From assembly GCA_038496445.1 (NCBI GenBank), contig JALMLS010000130.1, forward strand, positions 124,001-188,000: a stretch of 64,000 bases of DNA, given 5' to 3'. A program made the position numbers and the translations under genes. The DNA comes from Trichosphaerium sp. ATCC 40318 (taxonomy: Eukaryota > Discosea > Flabellinia > Trichosidae). Each line of letters begins with the position of its first letter. Position 1 is the first letter of the stretch. A model generated the notes under the pieces. It ran no database searches and was not told the DNA's origin. It worked only from the letters and a program-made list of their open reading frames with translations. Positions 12,301 to 24,524 of this stretch are shown one piece after another.

Positions 12301-13985
12301 GCACCAAAAAAGTTGCTCACCTTGTGGAAGTACTCTTTCAAAAAAGTTAACATATCAGCTCCACGCGGTACAGCAATTGAGAACTCGTTAACTGGCGCAG
12401 ATACACCAACTAAACTTCAATATTAGGAGCAAATTTCAACGTTAAATTGTTGTGAATATTAAAATATAACATACCACGAAGTTGTCTTGAAACAAAGTAT
12501 GGTACAGCAACAGTTGCACCGAGTGTCATTACTATAGTAGTTATCATTCCAAGAAGTGTATCCGGGGAGAAATCTCCATAACCGACAGTCGAGACGCTAT
12601 TAGTAAATCATTAAAGTCCAAAAGGAATCAAAAAAACGTACGTTATTACAACAAAATAAAATGAATCCAAGAGGTTGTTTATTGGGCCTTCTGTTGTAAC
12701 ACTGTTCTCAGCTGCGAAACTAAGAAAAGCAAATACAGATATAAATGCAAAAACAGAAAGAACTGAGTAAGCTGGTGAAGCCAAATCATTCTCTACGCAT
12801 ATGATCCATGTTAAAACAAAACTACGATTCTATCTTTCTTCTTAGACTTACGAGAGGGATCAAGAAAAGCAAATTTCTTTGAGTCACGGAACCGCACGAG
12901 TGCAAAGTATACCATGAGAATACGAAAAGATAGTACATACCTGTTACAAGTGAGAATGTAAAAACTTATTTTTTGAAGAATCACGGAACAAATTAAATTT
13001 CTTGAATCGAGAAGCAAGGGGAAGAATATGTACACGAGGACGCACCATTGGTACTCTCCAAGAACGACACCACCGAATCCGCCAACAATTGTAATCAGAG
13101 GAATGAATAAAGTAACGTAAGTGTCTATGACAGACATTTGCATGAGCTTCATAAAAACATTAGTAGTTGCAAGGTGGAAAACACTTTCACTTTATAGTGT
13201 ACGTACAGCGAGTTTGATGAACTGAATAACAAGAATGATTATGGTGTAAATAAGTTCCAAAGATATCAATACTTTACTCTCGAGGAGCCTTTTAGCTTCT
13301 TCTTTATCGTCAGGCTAGAAGACAAAATCGTTAACTGATATTTTTCTTTTCAACAAAGTTCAAGCCCAAAAACGATCATACCCCCAGTAATCCCACTCGG
13401 ATGCCAACATAAAGTAAGCTGCCAGCACTCGCTAGCGATATAACAAATAAAATCGCCTCCTAGTGTAAACGTGAGTACAGTGAGCAAAGAAAGTTACATT
13501 TGCTGGAAGTTTTTTGGTAGAATGGTTTAAAACGCTTGCCAGTACAATAGAACTCCATCCAATGGCGAATCGGTAGCGTGTACGCTGTAATACCCGTACA
13601 AACTTAGAGCTACCAGTTTTGACCCTCAAAATACCCACCTAGAGCGGGATAAGGGTAATGTTTTATGTTCACACAATACCGAATGGTTCAGCAGGGCAAT
13701 GAGTGTTGTTAGCGCAAATGCAATCAGTATTGATACTCCCTGTATGATCTATGCGCGTGTTAATTAGTTTTAAGGAGAATGGTGTGCGTTTTTCTCCGAG
13801 TCAGTTGTATAGAATTACAATAGTCGTACAAACACCGAATCCAAGCCAAATGTCTCATTTAGTTTATCCGACGTGAAAAAAGAAAAATAAGTCAATACAG
13901 TGGTGGAAGCGTATAGCCAGTAATATCCAATAGCCTGTAAGAGCGCAATACTGCTTAAATAAATAGGGTAAAGAATGAAAAACAT
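9357..13985 (-). CDS. Slo/BK-like potassium channel with pore and two RCK domains
   Basis: A membrane K+ channel gated through cytosolic RCK domains. The 5' exon starts at 13985 (MFFILYPIYLSSIALLQ) with hydrophobic segments; more follow near 13430 (ILFVISLASAGSLLYVGI), 13230 and 13100. An S4-like segment FRILMVYFALVRFRDSKK lies near 12900. The pore has the K+ filter TVGYGD at 12572-12589. Next comes RCK1: ADMLTFLKEYFHKD (about 12350), SLIIVGKREDLSNE, MDFKDIAKSDIVHLSKAKYV and CLSPGFSTFITNLF (about 11730), which line up with animal Slo1. RCK2 starts DHIVVCGDLAHSMASFIF (about 10690) and continues through GSPCDKAVLKSARVKKAFKV to AKSILTYKILRKMHILPLIE (about 10150). The C-terminus ends PSDNTGNISVT-stop. 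Where Slo1 carries its Asp-rich calcium bowl I read PLKFTGPNANYERLEIATIP, with no acidic cluster. Intron ends in parts of the membrane region are uncertain. Confidence 0.88.
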
Positions 13986-14094
13986 GTTCTTTTCATCAGA
14001 TCCTCATGAATGTAGTGGCTTCATGTCTTACTCTTCAGTTTGTAATGTTTTGACGTGTTTATACGTTTAGAATATATTAAGTCACAGCAGTTAA

Positions 14095-14971
14095 ATGTCA
14101 GAACCGGATTTAGACACCCTACGCGCAGAAGTAGCCAAGTGGAAAACTCTAGCGTTCAAGAGCACAGTTGGTGGGTATTTTTGATTTAGTTACTTTAACC
14201 TGACCTCAAAGACAAGCAAATAACAATAGACGATGTGAGAGCGACGCCCGAGTATCAGGGACTAGTTAAAAGATTAACGAAAGAAGAACATCGTTGGGAG
14301 AAGCTCAGACGTATTTGTAGCGTAAAGGATAGACAATACGCGCAGTCCAGTAATAAAGCACAAGAAAACTACGCTAAACTGGCGCAAAGCAAGGATGTGA
14401 GCTTTTATTAGCCCTTGTGATTACTAATAAAAGCAGGGTGACCTACGCATTTATGAACAAATGGCAATGGCTTACAAAACCCAATACGAAATCATAGAAG
14501 CCAAGTACAACGCAATACTAGAGCAGTACAAGGATAGTACAGTCAAAGCGCAAGATAGTAATCAAGTACGATCTAAACGGCATTACACGCCTGTAGATGC
14601 ATAGCCAAACGTTGCTAAACATGTCACAGGAATCTACACAGTTGAAAAACGAATTAGCAAACCAAAGACAGAAAGTAAGCCGTTAGCCACTGAGCACATT
14701 ACAGCAACGCTGTTACTCATTTTTGATGACTTGAATTACAGGTTGACAACCTACAAAAAGAAAACGCTGAACTAAAAAGAGAAAACGAAAAAATGAAAAA
14801 AATATTGGCAAAACCCGAGGATGAAAGGATAACACAACTTAGTGCAGGTACCAAAAATAAATACCCGTTTATCAGTTAACATACTGAATGGCTTTTTTGT
14901 TAGAATTAGCTATTATGCGGCAGGATAGAGAGATTATGCTGAAAGAAATGGAATTATTAAAATCTCAATAG
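14095..14971 (+). CDS. Coiled-coil protein of unknown function
   Basis: I do not recognise this gene. Splicing short introns (donors near 14170, 14397, 14567, 14672 and 14849) gives one frame from MSEPDLDTLRAEVAKWKTL to EMELLKSQ-stop, about 200 residues. It is almost entirely charged and helical. The heptad-rich section VDNLQKENAELKRENEKMKK (about 14741) suggests a parallel coiled coil. No signal peptide, membrane segment or zinc-binding motif is present. It starts about 110 bases from the divergent start of the K+ channel gene, so the two may share a promoter region. A cytoskeletal or scaffold role is possible but is only inference from composition. Confidence 0.65.
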
Positions 14972-15317
14972 AGAGCATAAATACGTGAATGTATCAGATA
15001 GTATAATAGTTCATCATAGGTTTTTTGTAAATAGATATCAGTAAAATGTAATTTTTTATTGATGTGAGTTGCATGTTTTTTGTATGTTTAGTTACAACTC
15101 TTTTTTTTTTGTTGGTAAATCGTAGGGTAATGGTTAAAAAATATTGATAATATCAATACAGCAAAATATACGTAGGATATTTTGGTTGGAAAGGAAAAAA
15201 GATATTTTTAGGGGTATAGGGTGTAGCTCGTGAGTCTTTCGAACTCAAAACATCACATGTGTCAAATTATTGACACATTTTTTGAAATTTGATGCTGCGC
15301 TGAGTGTTTGTAGCGAT
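14972..15317. other. Tail-to-tail spacer with a strong hairpin at 15257-15278
   Basis: About 350 AT-rich bases separate the convergent coiled-coil and PH-domain genes. The one clear feature is ATGTGTCAA (15257-15265) paired with TTGACACAT (15270-15278) over a 4-base loop, followed at once by a run of T. A related stem lies at 57273-57293. No coding signal is seen. Confidence 0.65.
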
Positions 15318-16664
15318 TTAATTGGGACGTAGTTCCATATTTGATGGCAAAGTACGACTACGGCGTCTAGTTAAAGAAGTTGGTAAGAAATAAGAAAAAA
15401 AGAAGATTTTTTGTTTTCTGGTTTAGTTAACGTACAACTTCTTCTTAGGTGAGCTTAAAAACGATCCTGAGTTATCATAACTTGAACTTGAAGGGTTTCT
15501 AGGATATCCAGCTATACTTATTAGTACACCATTTCAAAAAAGCAAATAGGTAACTCACTCTCTCTTCCAGCGTCTTGCAAGAATGATAGTGTTCTTTGGA
15601 GATAATCTAATGTCTCAGAACATTCTGGCATATCGTGTGCATGATTTTTAAATAATGGCATTAAATTATCGCATATTGAAATCCCTTCTTTTACTTTTGA
15701 ACTAAGTGTATCCTAAAAATCGATTAACTCACTTATATCCGAATTAGTTGCATTCAACGTACCCTGCCAACAGGGATTTTAGGTAGTTCTGTATCTTGAA
15801 GGTCCTAAGAGTTGTATAAACGTGATATCCAGCGAGAAAAAAAATAAAGAAAAACGGATAAAAAACCCGAAATAATAGCTCACTGTTCTATAAGGAAGAT
15901 CGTAATTCGAATATCTCGTAGGTATATTACTAGGACTTATTGGGCTTTGGCTGAAGCTACGCAAATCGTTAAATAACAGCATGGAGGAGTTTTACAATCA
16001 TTTTTTAGAAAAAGTGAAAAAACTTCTTTTTCAGTCTTCGTACTTTGGTTGTGGGCTTGAGTTTCTGTATGAAGCGTCTGTCCCAACAGAAGTAACTGAA
16101 TCAAGGTTAAGAAATTGCAGTTTGTAATCTAATAACGTACATGTGCTGGTGCCAAATGAAATAGGGTTTGAAGGGCGTTGTGCTGAAAATGACGCAGGTA
16201 CACCTTTATTCAACGTTAGAAAGAATCATTTGAAGAACTGAAAGTACGGTGTTTGCAATTCTTAAGCGCTGACACCCAATCATCAAGGTTTGCTATTAAC
16301 GTGTTAGTACGCTACTGACTTTAAATGGTTTTACCCTGAGTGGCTGCTGAAATTGGGTATGTTTTCTTATCAGTTGTTATTTCAAACACGTAAGGGCGTT
16401 TATAGTCTGTTGTGTTGATATTTACATTTGCTCGGGATTTTACAAGGTCAATGCTTCCTAGCGGCGTCTTACCCTTCATGGACGTTATAAACACAACTTT
16501 TACGAAATTCTAGCCAAAACAAAGCGTACTTTCTTGTAGCCTGCTTCATTTTCGTAGTATACAAACGCTGCTCCTTTTAGAACGAAAAACCGCTGTTTCC
16601 ACAGACGAGGTATTTTCTTTGGTCGTCTCTTGAATAAAACGCCTGTTTTTTCTATTTGATCCAT
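15318..16664 (-). CDS. PH-domain protein
   Basis: A small protein with an N-terminal pleckstrin-homology domain, a fold that usually binds phosphoinositides or protein partners at membranes. Translation starts at 16664 with MDQIEKTGVLFKRRPKKIPR and runs into RLWKQRFFVLKGAAFVYYEN, the typical first strands of a PH domain. After an intron come GKTPLGSIDLVKSRANV and KRPYVFEITTDKKTYPISA. Then LDDWVSALKNC supplies the invariant Trp of the C-terminal helix. The remainder is Ser/Pro-rich, with a helical segment (SETLDYLQRTLSFLQDAGR, about 15590). Using a GTACGT donor near 15435 and a TAG acceptor near 15365, the end reads KKKLRRSRTLPSNMELRPN-stop at 15318. It looks like a signalling adaptor; the ligand cannot be told from sequence. 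Confidence 0.8.
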
Positions 16665-17008
16665 TGCTACTTACATCACGAGGCGTAACATGGTTGTTAT
16701 TTTGATACTTAACTAATTTGGCTTACGAATGGCTTTTTTGGGTGATTGTTCATTTCACCCGCAGTGTTTGTCTACCTTGGCGTTGTTTAGGCTCTCTTGA
16801 AATAATTCATTCAAAAGCGATTGTATCACAGACACAAAACCGATTTTGTTAGCTGATATGAGTTGAACCTTTGTCACGTGATGCAACGAGTTTTCATAAA
16901 TGCATCTCTTTCAACGATAGTGTATTAGGGATTTGAATAGTAGGTTGTGCACGAAACACAGAAAGTATAAGTTAGGAAGAAATATTATAGATAGGACCAG
17001 ATTTAACG
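16665..17008. promoter_or_regulatory. Divergent promoter region, PH gene and beta-helix-like surface gene
   Basis: About 340 bases lie between two divergent start codons and should hold both promoters. A CACGTG palindrome (TCACGTGA context, near 16876) is the only recognisable motif. I see no coding sequence. Confidence 0.4.
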
Positions 17009-19947
17009 ATGGCATCTTTGGTCGTGTTAGTATTGGTTATCTTTATCAGTGTCGCCAGCGTAGAATCAAATACAACCTTATATGTGGAAGAAACAGGAGA
17101 TGATATTAACACGTGCTCAAACAGCACCCAGCACTGTAAAACAATCGATAGAGCTCTACAAGAAGTTTTTGCTAAAAACCAAAGTCAAAACACAATTTTC
17201 CTTGGCACAGGATATTTCATCTTTAACGCCAGTATGTTGGAAACTAGACCAGACATGAGTATCACCTTTATGGGCGAAGGGAATGAAAACACAACATTAT
17301 CATTCGTTACAACATTGGATCAAAGTATGCACCTTTGTTTTTGTTTACAGCCGTCTATTACTAGGGCCATGTAGCGTTAAATCGTTTTTAGTTGATCGTA
17401 CTAATTTGTATTTAGGTGATGAATGCGATTTTGTACTGTTTTCGGGCCTCGTTGTAGCTAATATCACCCATACGCGTGCGTGAAACTTTTGTGTTTTTCG
17501 TTAAGAGAACACTCTTCAAAACTGTTAATACTTGTAGCACTGTTTGATTTTCGCTCTAATTGTAATCTCTACTTTTCCAATGTACTATTCAAACCTTCTA
17601 TTGGCAATACGGATGCCTTTATTAAAGTATCCAACACGTGCGAAATAATTAACATGAAATGAGTTGTGTAATGGTTGTTTTTAGTCACTTGGAGATTACA
17701 AACTGTTCATTCCTAGGCGCTGCACCGGTTGATCATTTCATCTTAGCAGGCAAACCCTTTACTTTAACTTTATTCAACTTACGATAAATAGATTCAGCAA
17801 GAGTGACAGTCAATGCAGACACTACATTTTATGGTTTATCAGAAGTGTTCAGTGATGTACTATTTCATCTATAACTCCTTGTCTAATCCAAATAGGTTGG
17901 CACTACCTACGCAATAAATGCCCAAGGCAACAGCGAAGTAACTTTTGAAGGATCTGTATTCGATATGGGAGCAGTACGTCCACTACTTTTTTTATTGCAC
18001 TGACACAAATAAAGGTAACTATACTTGATTCTAGTCTCTTTTATGCTGGATCACATGTTGGTATGCTAAAAAAAATACTACCAAAGCTAGTAGTTTTACA
18101 GAGTTAGGCGATGCCAGTACTATTGTTGGTGTAAACAGCGTGATTGAGTTTGACGGGGAGAGTATTTTGGAATACTTTCATCTGACTAATTGCTTTGTAA
18201 AGGCTGGGTTTAGTAAGTCTGATCTTGAAACATATTACTGACACATCTTAGATATTTCTATTGTCACCAAGGGATTCGAACTCATAGATAGTCCAATGAT
18301 TTTAGAAGACATCTACACAATGGAAGTGAACGGTCGAGTTAATGAAGCTTGCATTTCTCTTGAAAATTCTGATGTCTCTATTAACAATACAAACGAAGTA
18401 ACTTTTCAAACTGCAACGTTATTGGTGTTGGTGATAATACCTCAACGATAGCTATTTCCGAGTGAGAGTTGTAGTGTCCTTCAGGATTTCTTTTCTTACT
18501 TTTTTCTGTAGCCAACTAACAGTAAATGGTGGTGTACAATCTGTGAATGTGGCATGGGTTGTGGGGTGGCTTCGTTCAACGTGAGAAATCGAACTAGCTT
18601 TGACTATTTGATAAGTGAAGACTCGCTGATAGACATAAAAGATATGTTTTTTGTTGGTGAGTATATGAGCACGAAGTACAGAATTAACTCTTGTAATAGA
18701 CATCGATGTGCAAGGATCTGGTTTGAGCAATGTTGTTGGAGGTATGTAGATGTTGCACTAAAGTACTCATTGTATTGTTTAGTATATCTCATTGTTAGAG
18801 GTTTAACAAAGGATTGCAGTAGTGTTTATAGAGGGTGGGGTAAAAATGACGGCCTAAGTCGTCCTGAAATATTGTGTAATACAAACAACATTGGGTTACA
18901 AGTTGTTGGTATGTAGTAATATTTATTTAAATTATTTATTGAACACTCAAATACAGCTTAGATCCCGAGTCTCCACATAATTGGTACTATTTTTACTTAC
19001 TGTTATTTTGTCTGATATCTTGAATAGTGTATACTTCAACGATGATTGTGGGTGCAAACCTGAAGGTACTAATGCTTTACTGCAAACATAAGAATATTGA
19101 CTCTTTAAAGGCACGCTGTTAACGTTTTTTTGTAATGGAAGCAATTGGATAGTTAATGGATCTGCGGTGGTTCAGTACGCAAAAACAAAGAACACTAATA
19201 CTATTACTGGTTGTTGATCTGCTTGTTAAGGGATATGAACGTGTTTTCTTCAGTGGTTATTGTTACTGGTGACTTTTATATGTATGGGACACTTAGTCTA
19301 GAGGCAAATAAGGATGGTTCTTTAGGAAAAGTAAAGGTACGTACACTTTAACCATTTTGTTGTTGAAAAAAAAAAAGGTGTTAGGATGTGCCAATGTTAC
19401 TGGAACTACGATAGCAATTGATAGTGAGACGCAACTTGTAGTTGGAAACTTTCCAGTAGTGGAATCTTCGATGGATTGTCTTGAAGGAGAGTTTGACTTG
19501 GTGCAAGGAATACGTACGAGATTGAGTTGTAAAAAAAAATCAAACAAGTATTTTTTAACACGTGATAGCGCCTTGTATTGTCAAGACAGAAGAATACTCC
19601 GGTTCTTCAGCTACTATAATTTTTGGAACTAATGATTCATGTGTAACTGATGACGAAGGATCTACAAACACAGGTACAACAAGCCAAGGTGAACAACGCA
19701 AATCACCTTTAGTGTAAACAGTCTTTACAGAATTATATCTAAGATGTTTATAGGTCTTATCATTGCGTTAGTACTCATAGCGCTTGTTGTTATTCTACTA
19801 ATAACAGTAGTTATTCTGTAGTAAGTATTTACGATGACACATTGACATTTGACAATATTTTCTTACATATTTCTTAGCTTCACTGTTGATGGTTTCAGAA
19901 ATAGAGTTACACCTTTTAACAGGAAACAACGTTCTCTACAAAAATAG
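17009..19947 (+). CDS. Type I membrane surface protein with beta-helix-like ectodomain
   Basis: A large surface protein whose N-terminus resembles right-handed beta-helix proteins (pectate-lyase-like or polymorphic-outer-membrane-like folds). The signal peptide (MASLVVLVLVIFISVASVES) is followed by TTLYVEETGDDINTCSNSTQ and HCKTIDRALQEV, the usual opening Cys...Cys-x-Thr-Ile...Ala-Leu pattern. Many short exons follow with repeated Asn, Thr and Val-rich strands, for example SFLGAAPVDHF near 17710 and VVGNFPVVESSMDCLEGE near 19437. Near 19755 a membrane helix reads LIIALVLIALVVILLITVVI. Splicing GTAAGT (19821) to TTAG (19877) gives a basic tail, FTVDGFRNRVTPFNRKQRSLQK-like, ending at 19947. Intermediate exon joins between 17660 and 19400 are not fully resolved. 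There is no Thr/Pro stalk, unlike its neighbours. Confidence 0.65.
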
Positions 19948-20694
19948 GACATTCCCTGATTGACATTGAAGAGCTTGAAACAACTACAATCCAAACAACA
20001 CCCTTCCACATCCGATTTCATTGAGTTTACGTTCAGATCGCGAAAACAAACAATTTGAGCCTTGTGTAGAAACAATAAACGAATACAACAAGAAAAGCCT
20101 GTTTTGCTACCAAACATCTCTATTGAGCAATTACCACTTCTACGACAATCTAGTGAGTACTAAACGGACGCCAACGGTAGCAGCTGTGTTTTACCATCTA
20201 CTAAGCACTAGCTCGTCTCAAAAGCCTGAGAAGTAAAGAAAAAAAGTTAAAAAGGTGCTTTCCTTATCAAGAACGCGGCTAAACTGGATGAATAAGGTAT
20301 TTAGTGCGTCAACAGCGTTTGTTTGTATTTTTACTCTCTATTTGCTATTTCATCGCAAGGTTGTGTAGTGTGATAAAAGCATGCTTGAAGGCTATCGCTT
20401 TTAGGCATTACGGCCTTTTTTGGGCTATTTTCCTACTTTGGTCTTGAACTTGAACAAAGCGGACTGCTTTTCTGAAGCTTGTATATGATTACCATTAGGC
20501 TTAAGGGTAGGGCTTTCCATTTATTCAAAAGCGCTATCCTAACCTGCCTGTTTTAGGTTTTTGACTAAATCTGACTTTTAGCCACTTACAGCAACTGGTT
20601 CCGCAATCTCGTATAACGTTGAATATACCACGTAGAATAGATTCAGTTTTTTGCGCTAGTACATATCCAGTTTTGTACAAATAGTTGCAAACTA
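19948..20694. other. Intergenic between two surface-protein genes; weak open frame
   Basis: About 750 bases. An open frame at roughly 19990-20236 (SLRSDRENKQFEPCVETINE) lacks an ATG and resembles nothing known. It could be an alternative tail exon of the preceding gene or chance. The remainder, 20240-20690, is AT-rich with no coding signal that I can support. Confidence 0.35.
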
Positions 20695-23195
20695 TGTACA
20701 AGGATCTTTGCGTCACGCTGTTGTTGCTTTCTTTGGTGTTTACGACGTCGTATTGTGGTATTGTCAGTACTTGCGAAGAAGGCGGAAGGGTATATCAACT
20801 ACATGATAACGCAGATACTGATTACCCTACTGGATGGACAAACGCATGCACTGGAGGTACAAACAATATACAATAACCTCCAATTCTTTTTCAATTTTTT
20901 TTTTGCAACTTACGACTTTCTGATTAATCATTTTTTATTAGATTTCTCTCCTCTAACTATATCGACGCTTGAAGAAGCTATATCCACAGCTAATTTTCCG
21001 GTAACTTTTTTTTGTAACTTGCAAAATCGAAAAGATTCCTTCCATTTTTGGTCATAAAAACTCGTCGAAAAAGGCGTGACATCCCTTAAACACTGACCAA
21101 GACAAAACTATGTCAGGAAAAAATACTAATTAAATGGTAGGATATAAGGCTGGTTCTTGCGACTGCTAGTACTTGGCATGATGGAACGCCACTTCTGAGG
21201 CAACTATACCCTCCTTGGGAGTCTATCTCGGCTCCTTGTTCCACATATGTACAAGGAGTAAGTACCAATTGGCTAATAGCTGTTACTCCTTCATTTTCTA
21301 TCTTCGTATTATTCCTAAACTGCAATTAGAGGATTTTTGATGGCTGTGCTACTGCATCACACTTTGTTTGCGAGTCCAGTGTAAGTGTAGGTGCAAGCGA
21401 ATGCACGACATCATCCTGGGATTGTGCCTCAAATACCTTAGAATCAGCATACTTTGGAGGTACGTACTTTAAACTGTTTTTTTTTGTTGTCAATCACGTG
21501 CTTTGTTTCCTCAGCTCTTAATAATACCAATCACATGCTTCCTTATAACCTTCATGTACTTACTGAATTTATAGCCAATTGTTACTCTCGTATACAAGCT
21601 ACAAATCCTACCTATATAAACCTAGAGCTTCAATGTAGAAAAAGAGGCGGCTACCTGGCTACAATTACATCACAAGCCGAACAAGATTTTGTCTCAGCTT
21701 TTATTGAAGATCCTTACGCAGCTTTCAATGCTTTTGGTTTAAGTAGTTTATTTAAAACCTCTTTAACTGACTTTGATTGGGTACGTACAAACAACGTAAC
21801 GTCGAAAACTAAACAAAAGTGTATTGTTTGCTAAATTTCTGTTCTCAATAGCAAACTACAAACGAACCTCTTGTTTTTGGGTCCACATTCAATACATTTC
21901 CATGGAATATGAATGAACCACAAGGATTTGAAGCATGTGTATTTATGTACGATACTGCCTTTTTAACCACGTGTTTTTTGCTTTAATTACATGTGACCAA
22001 AGTCATCAAAGTACTCGGTTAACTGAATACTTACGTTGTGTAGGCACAGCTATGGAGAATGGGCTGACTATGCTTGTTCGGCTGCACAACTCAATGACGG
22101 ACCAACACTTGTTGATGTTGTTCCGATATGTGAGTTTGAACCGTATACGCCCCCAACTCCAACTCCAACTACGGCATCACCAACTACAATGCCTCCAACC
22201 ACAATGCCTCCCACCACAACACCACCGACTACAATGCCTCCCACCACACGACCGCCAACCACCAGACCACCGACTACACGACCGCCAACCACAAGACCAC
22301 CGACTACACGACCTCCAACTACAAGATCACCAACAACACGACCTCCAACCACAAGATCACCGACTACACGACCGCCAACCACAAGATCACCGACTACAAG
22401 GCCTCCAACTACAAGATCACCAACTACAAGGCGTCCAACCACAATGCCTCCCACCACACGACCGCCAACAACAAGATCACCGACTACAAGGCGTCCAACC
22501 ACAAGGTCTCCAACAACCATATCTCCAACTATAATGCCACCTACTACAAGGTCTCCAACTACCACTGAAGCCCCAACTGTAGCGCCTACATCACCGCCTA
22601 CCTTACATCCTAGATTTAGTGACGCTCCTTTACCTGCAGGTTGGGAAGAAGGCTCAAATAAAACAGCCAATGCGACTTTTGAACTGGAAGGAGACTTGAT
22701 TGTTTATGGTAAGCTGTTTGTAGAAATTCAATCTCTAAACTTTTGGCTAGGAAACCTCAAACTACCAAACGGCACAACATTGGAGTGGGTGAACGGGAGC
22801 AGTATTACTGTAGTTAATTGTATTGACGCTGCCAACTTGACTATAGATCGCTTAGATGAGGTACAACACAGCTTTTCGTTCCATTTTTTTTCTGTTTTTT
22901 CCTCTTCGTCGTGTTTCTCTTTTTTTTCTCTTTGTTCTAACTGTGTTTGAAGGTTGAACAAGTCACAGTATCTCATAATGATCATTGTAAGGACGCTGAT
23001 GTAAATATTGTTGAAAGGCCTTGTGTAAAGGCAACAAAGAAGAAGAGAAAACAATTTGGAAGGCTATTAATAGTTATTGACTTTGAATACAATTTTAATG
23101 ATAAAGGAGAATGCGTAACTTCTGATGTCTTTCATATGTCAAACAAAAATTGGCTTTTCTTCTTTCTAGTTGTGTTATTATATTCATTAACATGA
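20695..23195 (+). CDS. C-type-lectin-domain surface glycoprotein with Thr/Pro stalk
   Basis: A secreted or cell-surface lectin-like protein. The signal peptide is MYKDLCVTLLLLSLVFTTSYC. A first, partly degenerate C-type lectin-like module includes STWHDGTPLLRQLYPPWES (about 21160) and FDGCATASHFVCESS (about 21327). A clearer module follows: ELQCRKRGGYLATITSQAEQ (about 21630), QDFVSAFIEDPY, NTFPWNMNEPQGFEACVF and YGEWADYACSAA...ICEF (about 22050-22140), matching the WND/Cys landmarks of the fold. The stalk of PTTRPPTTR-type repeats runs 22146-22590. A C-terminal domain with several N-glycosylation sites (SNKTANATFELEG onward) ends KNWLFFFLVVLLYSLT-stop, a short hydrophobic end typical of GPI-anchor signals or a terminal membrane helix. 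Carbohydrate binding is not assured, since I cannot confirm the calcium-site residues. Some 5' exon joins are uncertain. Confidence 0.75.
22146..22590 (+). repeat. PTTRPPTTR-type coding minisatellite (stalk)
   Basis: A highly regular coding repeat (units of 12-15 bases such as CCGACTACACGACCGCCAAC) encodes alternating PTTRPPTT and PTTRSPTT. Near-identical copies suggest recent expansion or contraction by slippage or unequal exchange. Thr-rich units would be O-glycosylated. Confidence 0.9.
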
Positions 23196-23542
23196 CTTGA
23201 GCCGAAAAATATAACAAAATAAACAAGAGTACTTTATCCATGTACATTCATTGAGTTTGTTGTTATGAGTTACATACAAACTCGAACTTATAAACTCTCC
23301 TGCTTCTCGTACAACAGTATTTGTGAGTATGTTTGTTGTTTCAACTATGCAGGTGTTGTAAATTTAGAGAACAAATAGAAAACCTTGTTCTTGGTCAAAA
23401 TCTTATAATACCAGAGCCGTACTGGTAAATGATGTTGCTATTTTATTGATAACAGAAAGTGGTTAAGTCCAGAAATATAAACAATGGTTATTGCAATATT
23501 TTTTTTAACCTTCTAACTAACTATCCATAAGGTACGGACTGC
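23196..23542. other. Tail-to-tail spacer with 8-bp hairpin at 23253-23283
   Basis: Between the lectin-like gene and the convergent F-box/YwqK gene. GAGTTTGT (23253-23260) pairs with ACAAACTC (23276-23283) over a 15-base loop. An ATAACAAAATAAAC stretch near 23210 may act in 3' processing. No coding sequence is seen. Confidence 0.55.
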
Positions 23543-24524
23543 CTACCGTGAATGTACAAGAGCTTCATCTGCCTTTTCACCAGTAAATTGTTTTGACATC
23601 TTTAGTCGTCCGTCTCTATGCCACTTCTTGTGAAAGTCTAGTGTTTTATGTTCTTTAATCTGTCCGTGACGGTACCATTCTTTTACTATACTAAACTGCA
23701 CATGATTTTTGCGCTGTATGTCTTTTGATGCTGTTTTTTTATAGGAAACTATTCTTCCATGGATGTAATTTTCCTCTTCTTCAACAATACCCATGTTGAA
23801 GACTACCCTTGTCTTGGGATTATTATCACTATCATTGTATATCCATTCACCATGTTTTTGATAATTTACCCTGACCCCTTGCACATATACTTGCCCGTGA
23901 TGCTTCTCAGTGTATGATCCATTCTTACGCCCATCTTTATAGAATTCGTGGATTTGAAATCCTAGTGAGCGGTATTCTTGTTCGCCATGAAGAACACCGT
24001 GTTTATAAGTCCTCAGGTATTGTCTAGCATCTCCTAAGTACTCTGTTTGTGCTCCATGAAGCTGTCCGTTGAAGTCAAATGATTGGCGAATAACAAAGAA
24101 GATTCCTCCAAAGTGACGTCGCCATACCGTCCAATGACCAAATTTTTTTAAGCGTAATGAGTAGTGTGTCATCATAGCAGCTCTTCGTGATAGGACATGC
24201 CTAGAACGAATGGTCTCAGCATTCGAACAAAACAATAAAAACAGACCATTTTGAGAATGCCACACGATCCATCTCGCAGATGTACTGTTGTATTTCAGGT
24301 GGCAGTGACAACAACATAGAACCTTCATCATCTGGAATAGCTGTCAAGTATTCCGTAGCTACACGTGTAGTCTCAGTATTAGGTTCAAAGAGATTCTCGG
24401 TATTATGTTTAGGTTCGAAAACAAACGGTGTTGCTTTAACTAACGCTTGTGGTTTGGCGTTAAAAACGAAGACATCCTCTTGAGCTTTATCGCATTTGTT
24501 CGTTGATGAAAGATTGAACGCCAT
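23543..24524 (-). CDS. F-box-like protein with YwqK/MORN-like repeats
   Basis: The ATG at 24524 begins MAFNLSSTNKCDKAQED. After a low-complexity N-terminus there is a short F-box-like motif, LSLPPEIQQYICEMDRVAFS. One intron (about 53 bases, GTCTGT to TTCTAG) joins KW to HVLSRRAAMMTHYSL. The rest is a run of repeats of the bacterial YwqK/MORN-2 type: FDFNGQLHGAQTEYL, YKHGVLHGEQEYRS, FYKDGRKNGSYTEKHHGQ, EWYRHGQIKEHK and KKWHRDGRLKMSK. Each has the Gly-x-Leu turn and aromatic pairs of the family. It is a paralogue of the gene at 62121, sharing the W-x-L-S-x-x-A-A region. F-box plus such repeats would suggest a ubiquitin-ligase substrate adaptor, and the cullin at 2607 fits that idea, but function is inference. 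Confidence 0.75.

Noticed and set aside
20021-20236. Small gene between the surface genes
   Set aside because: No ATG start and no clear splice partner; kept only as a note in the spacer entry.
22068-22670. Long open frames opposite and beside the Thr/Pro stalks (also 8249-8623 and 36372-36788)
   Set aside because: They are Val/Gly- or His/Gln-rich translations of the same repeats in other frames and have no signal peptide or conserved residues.
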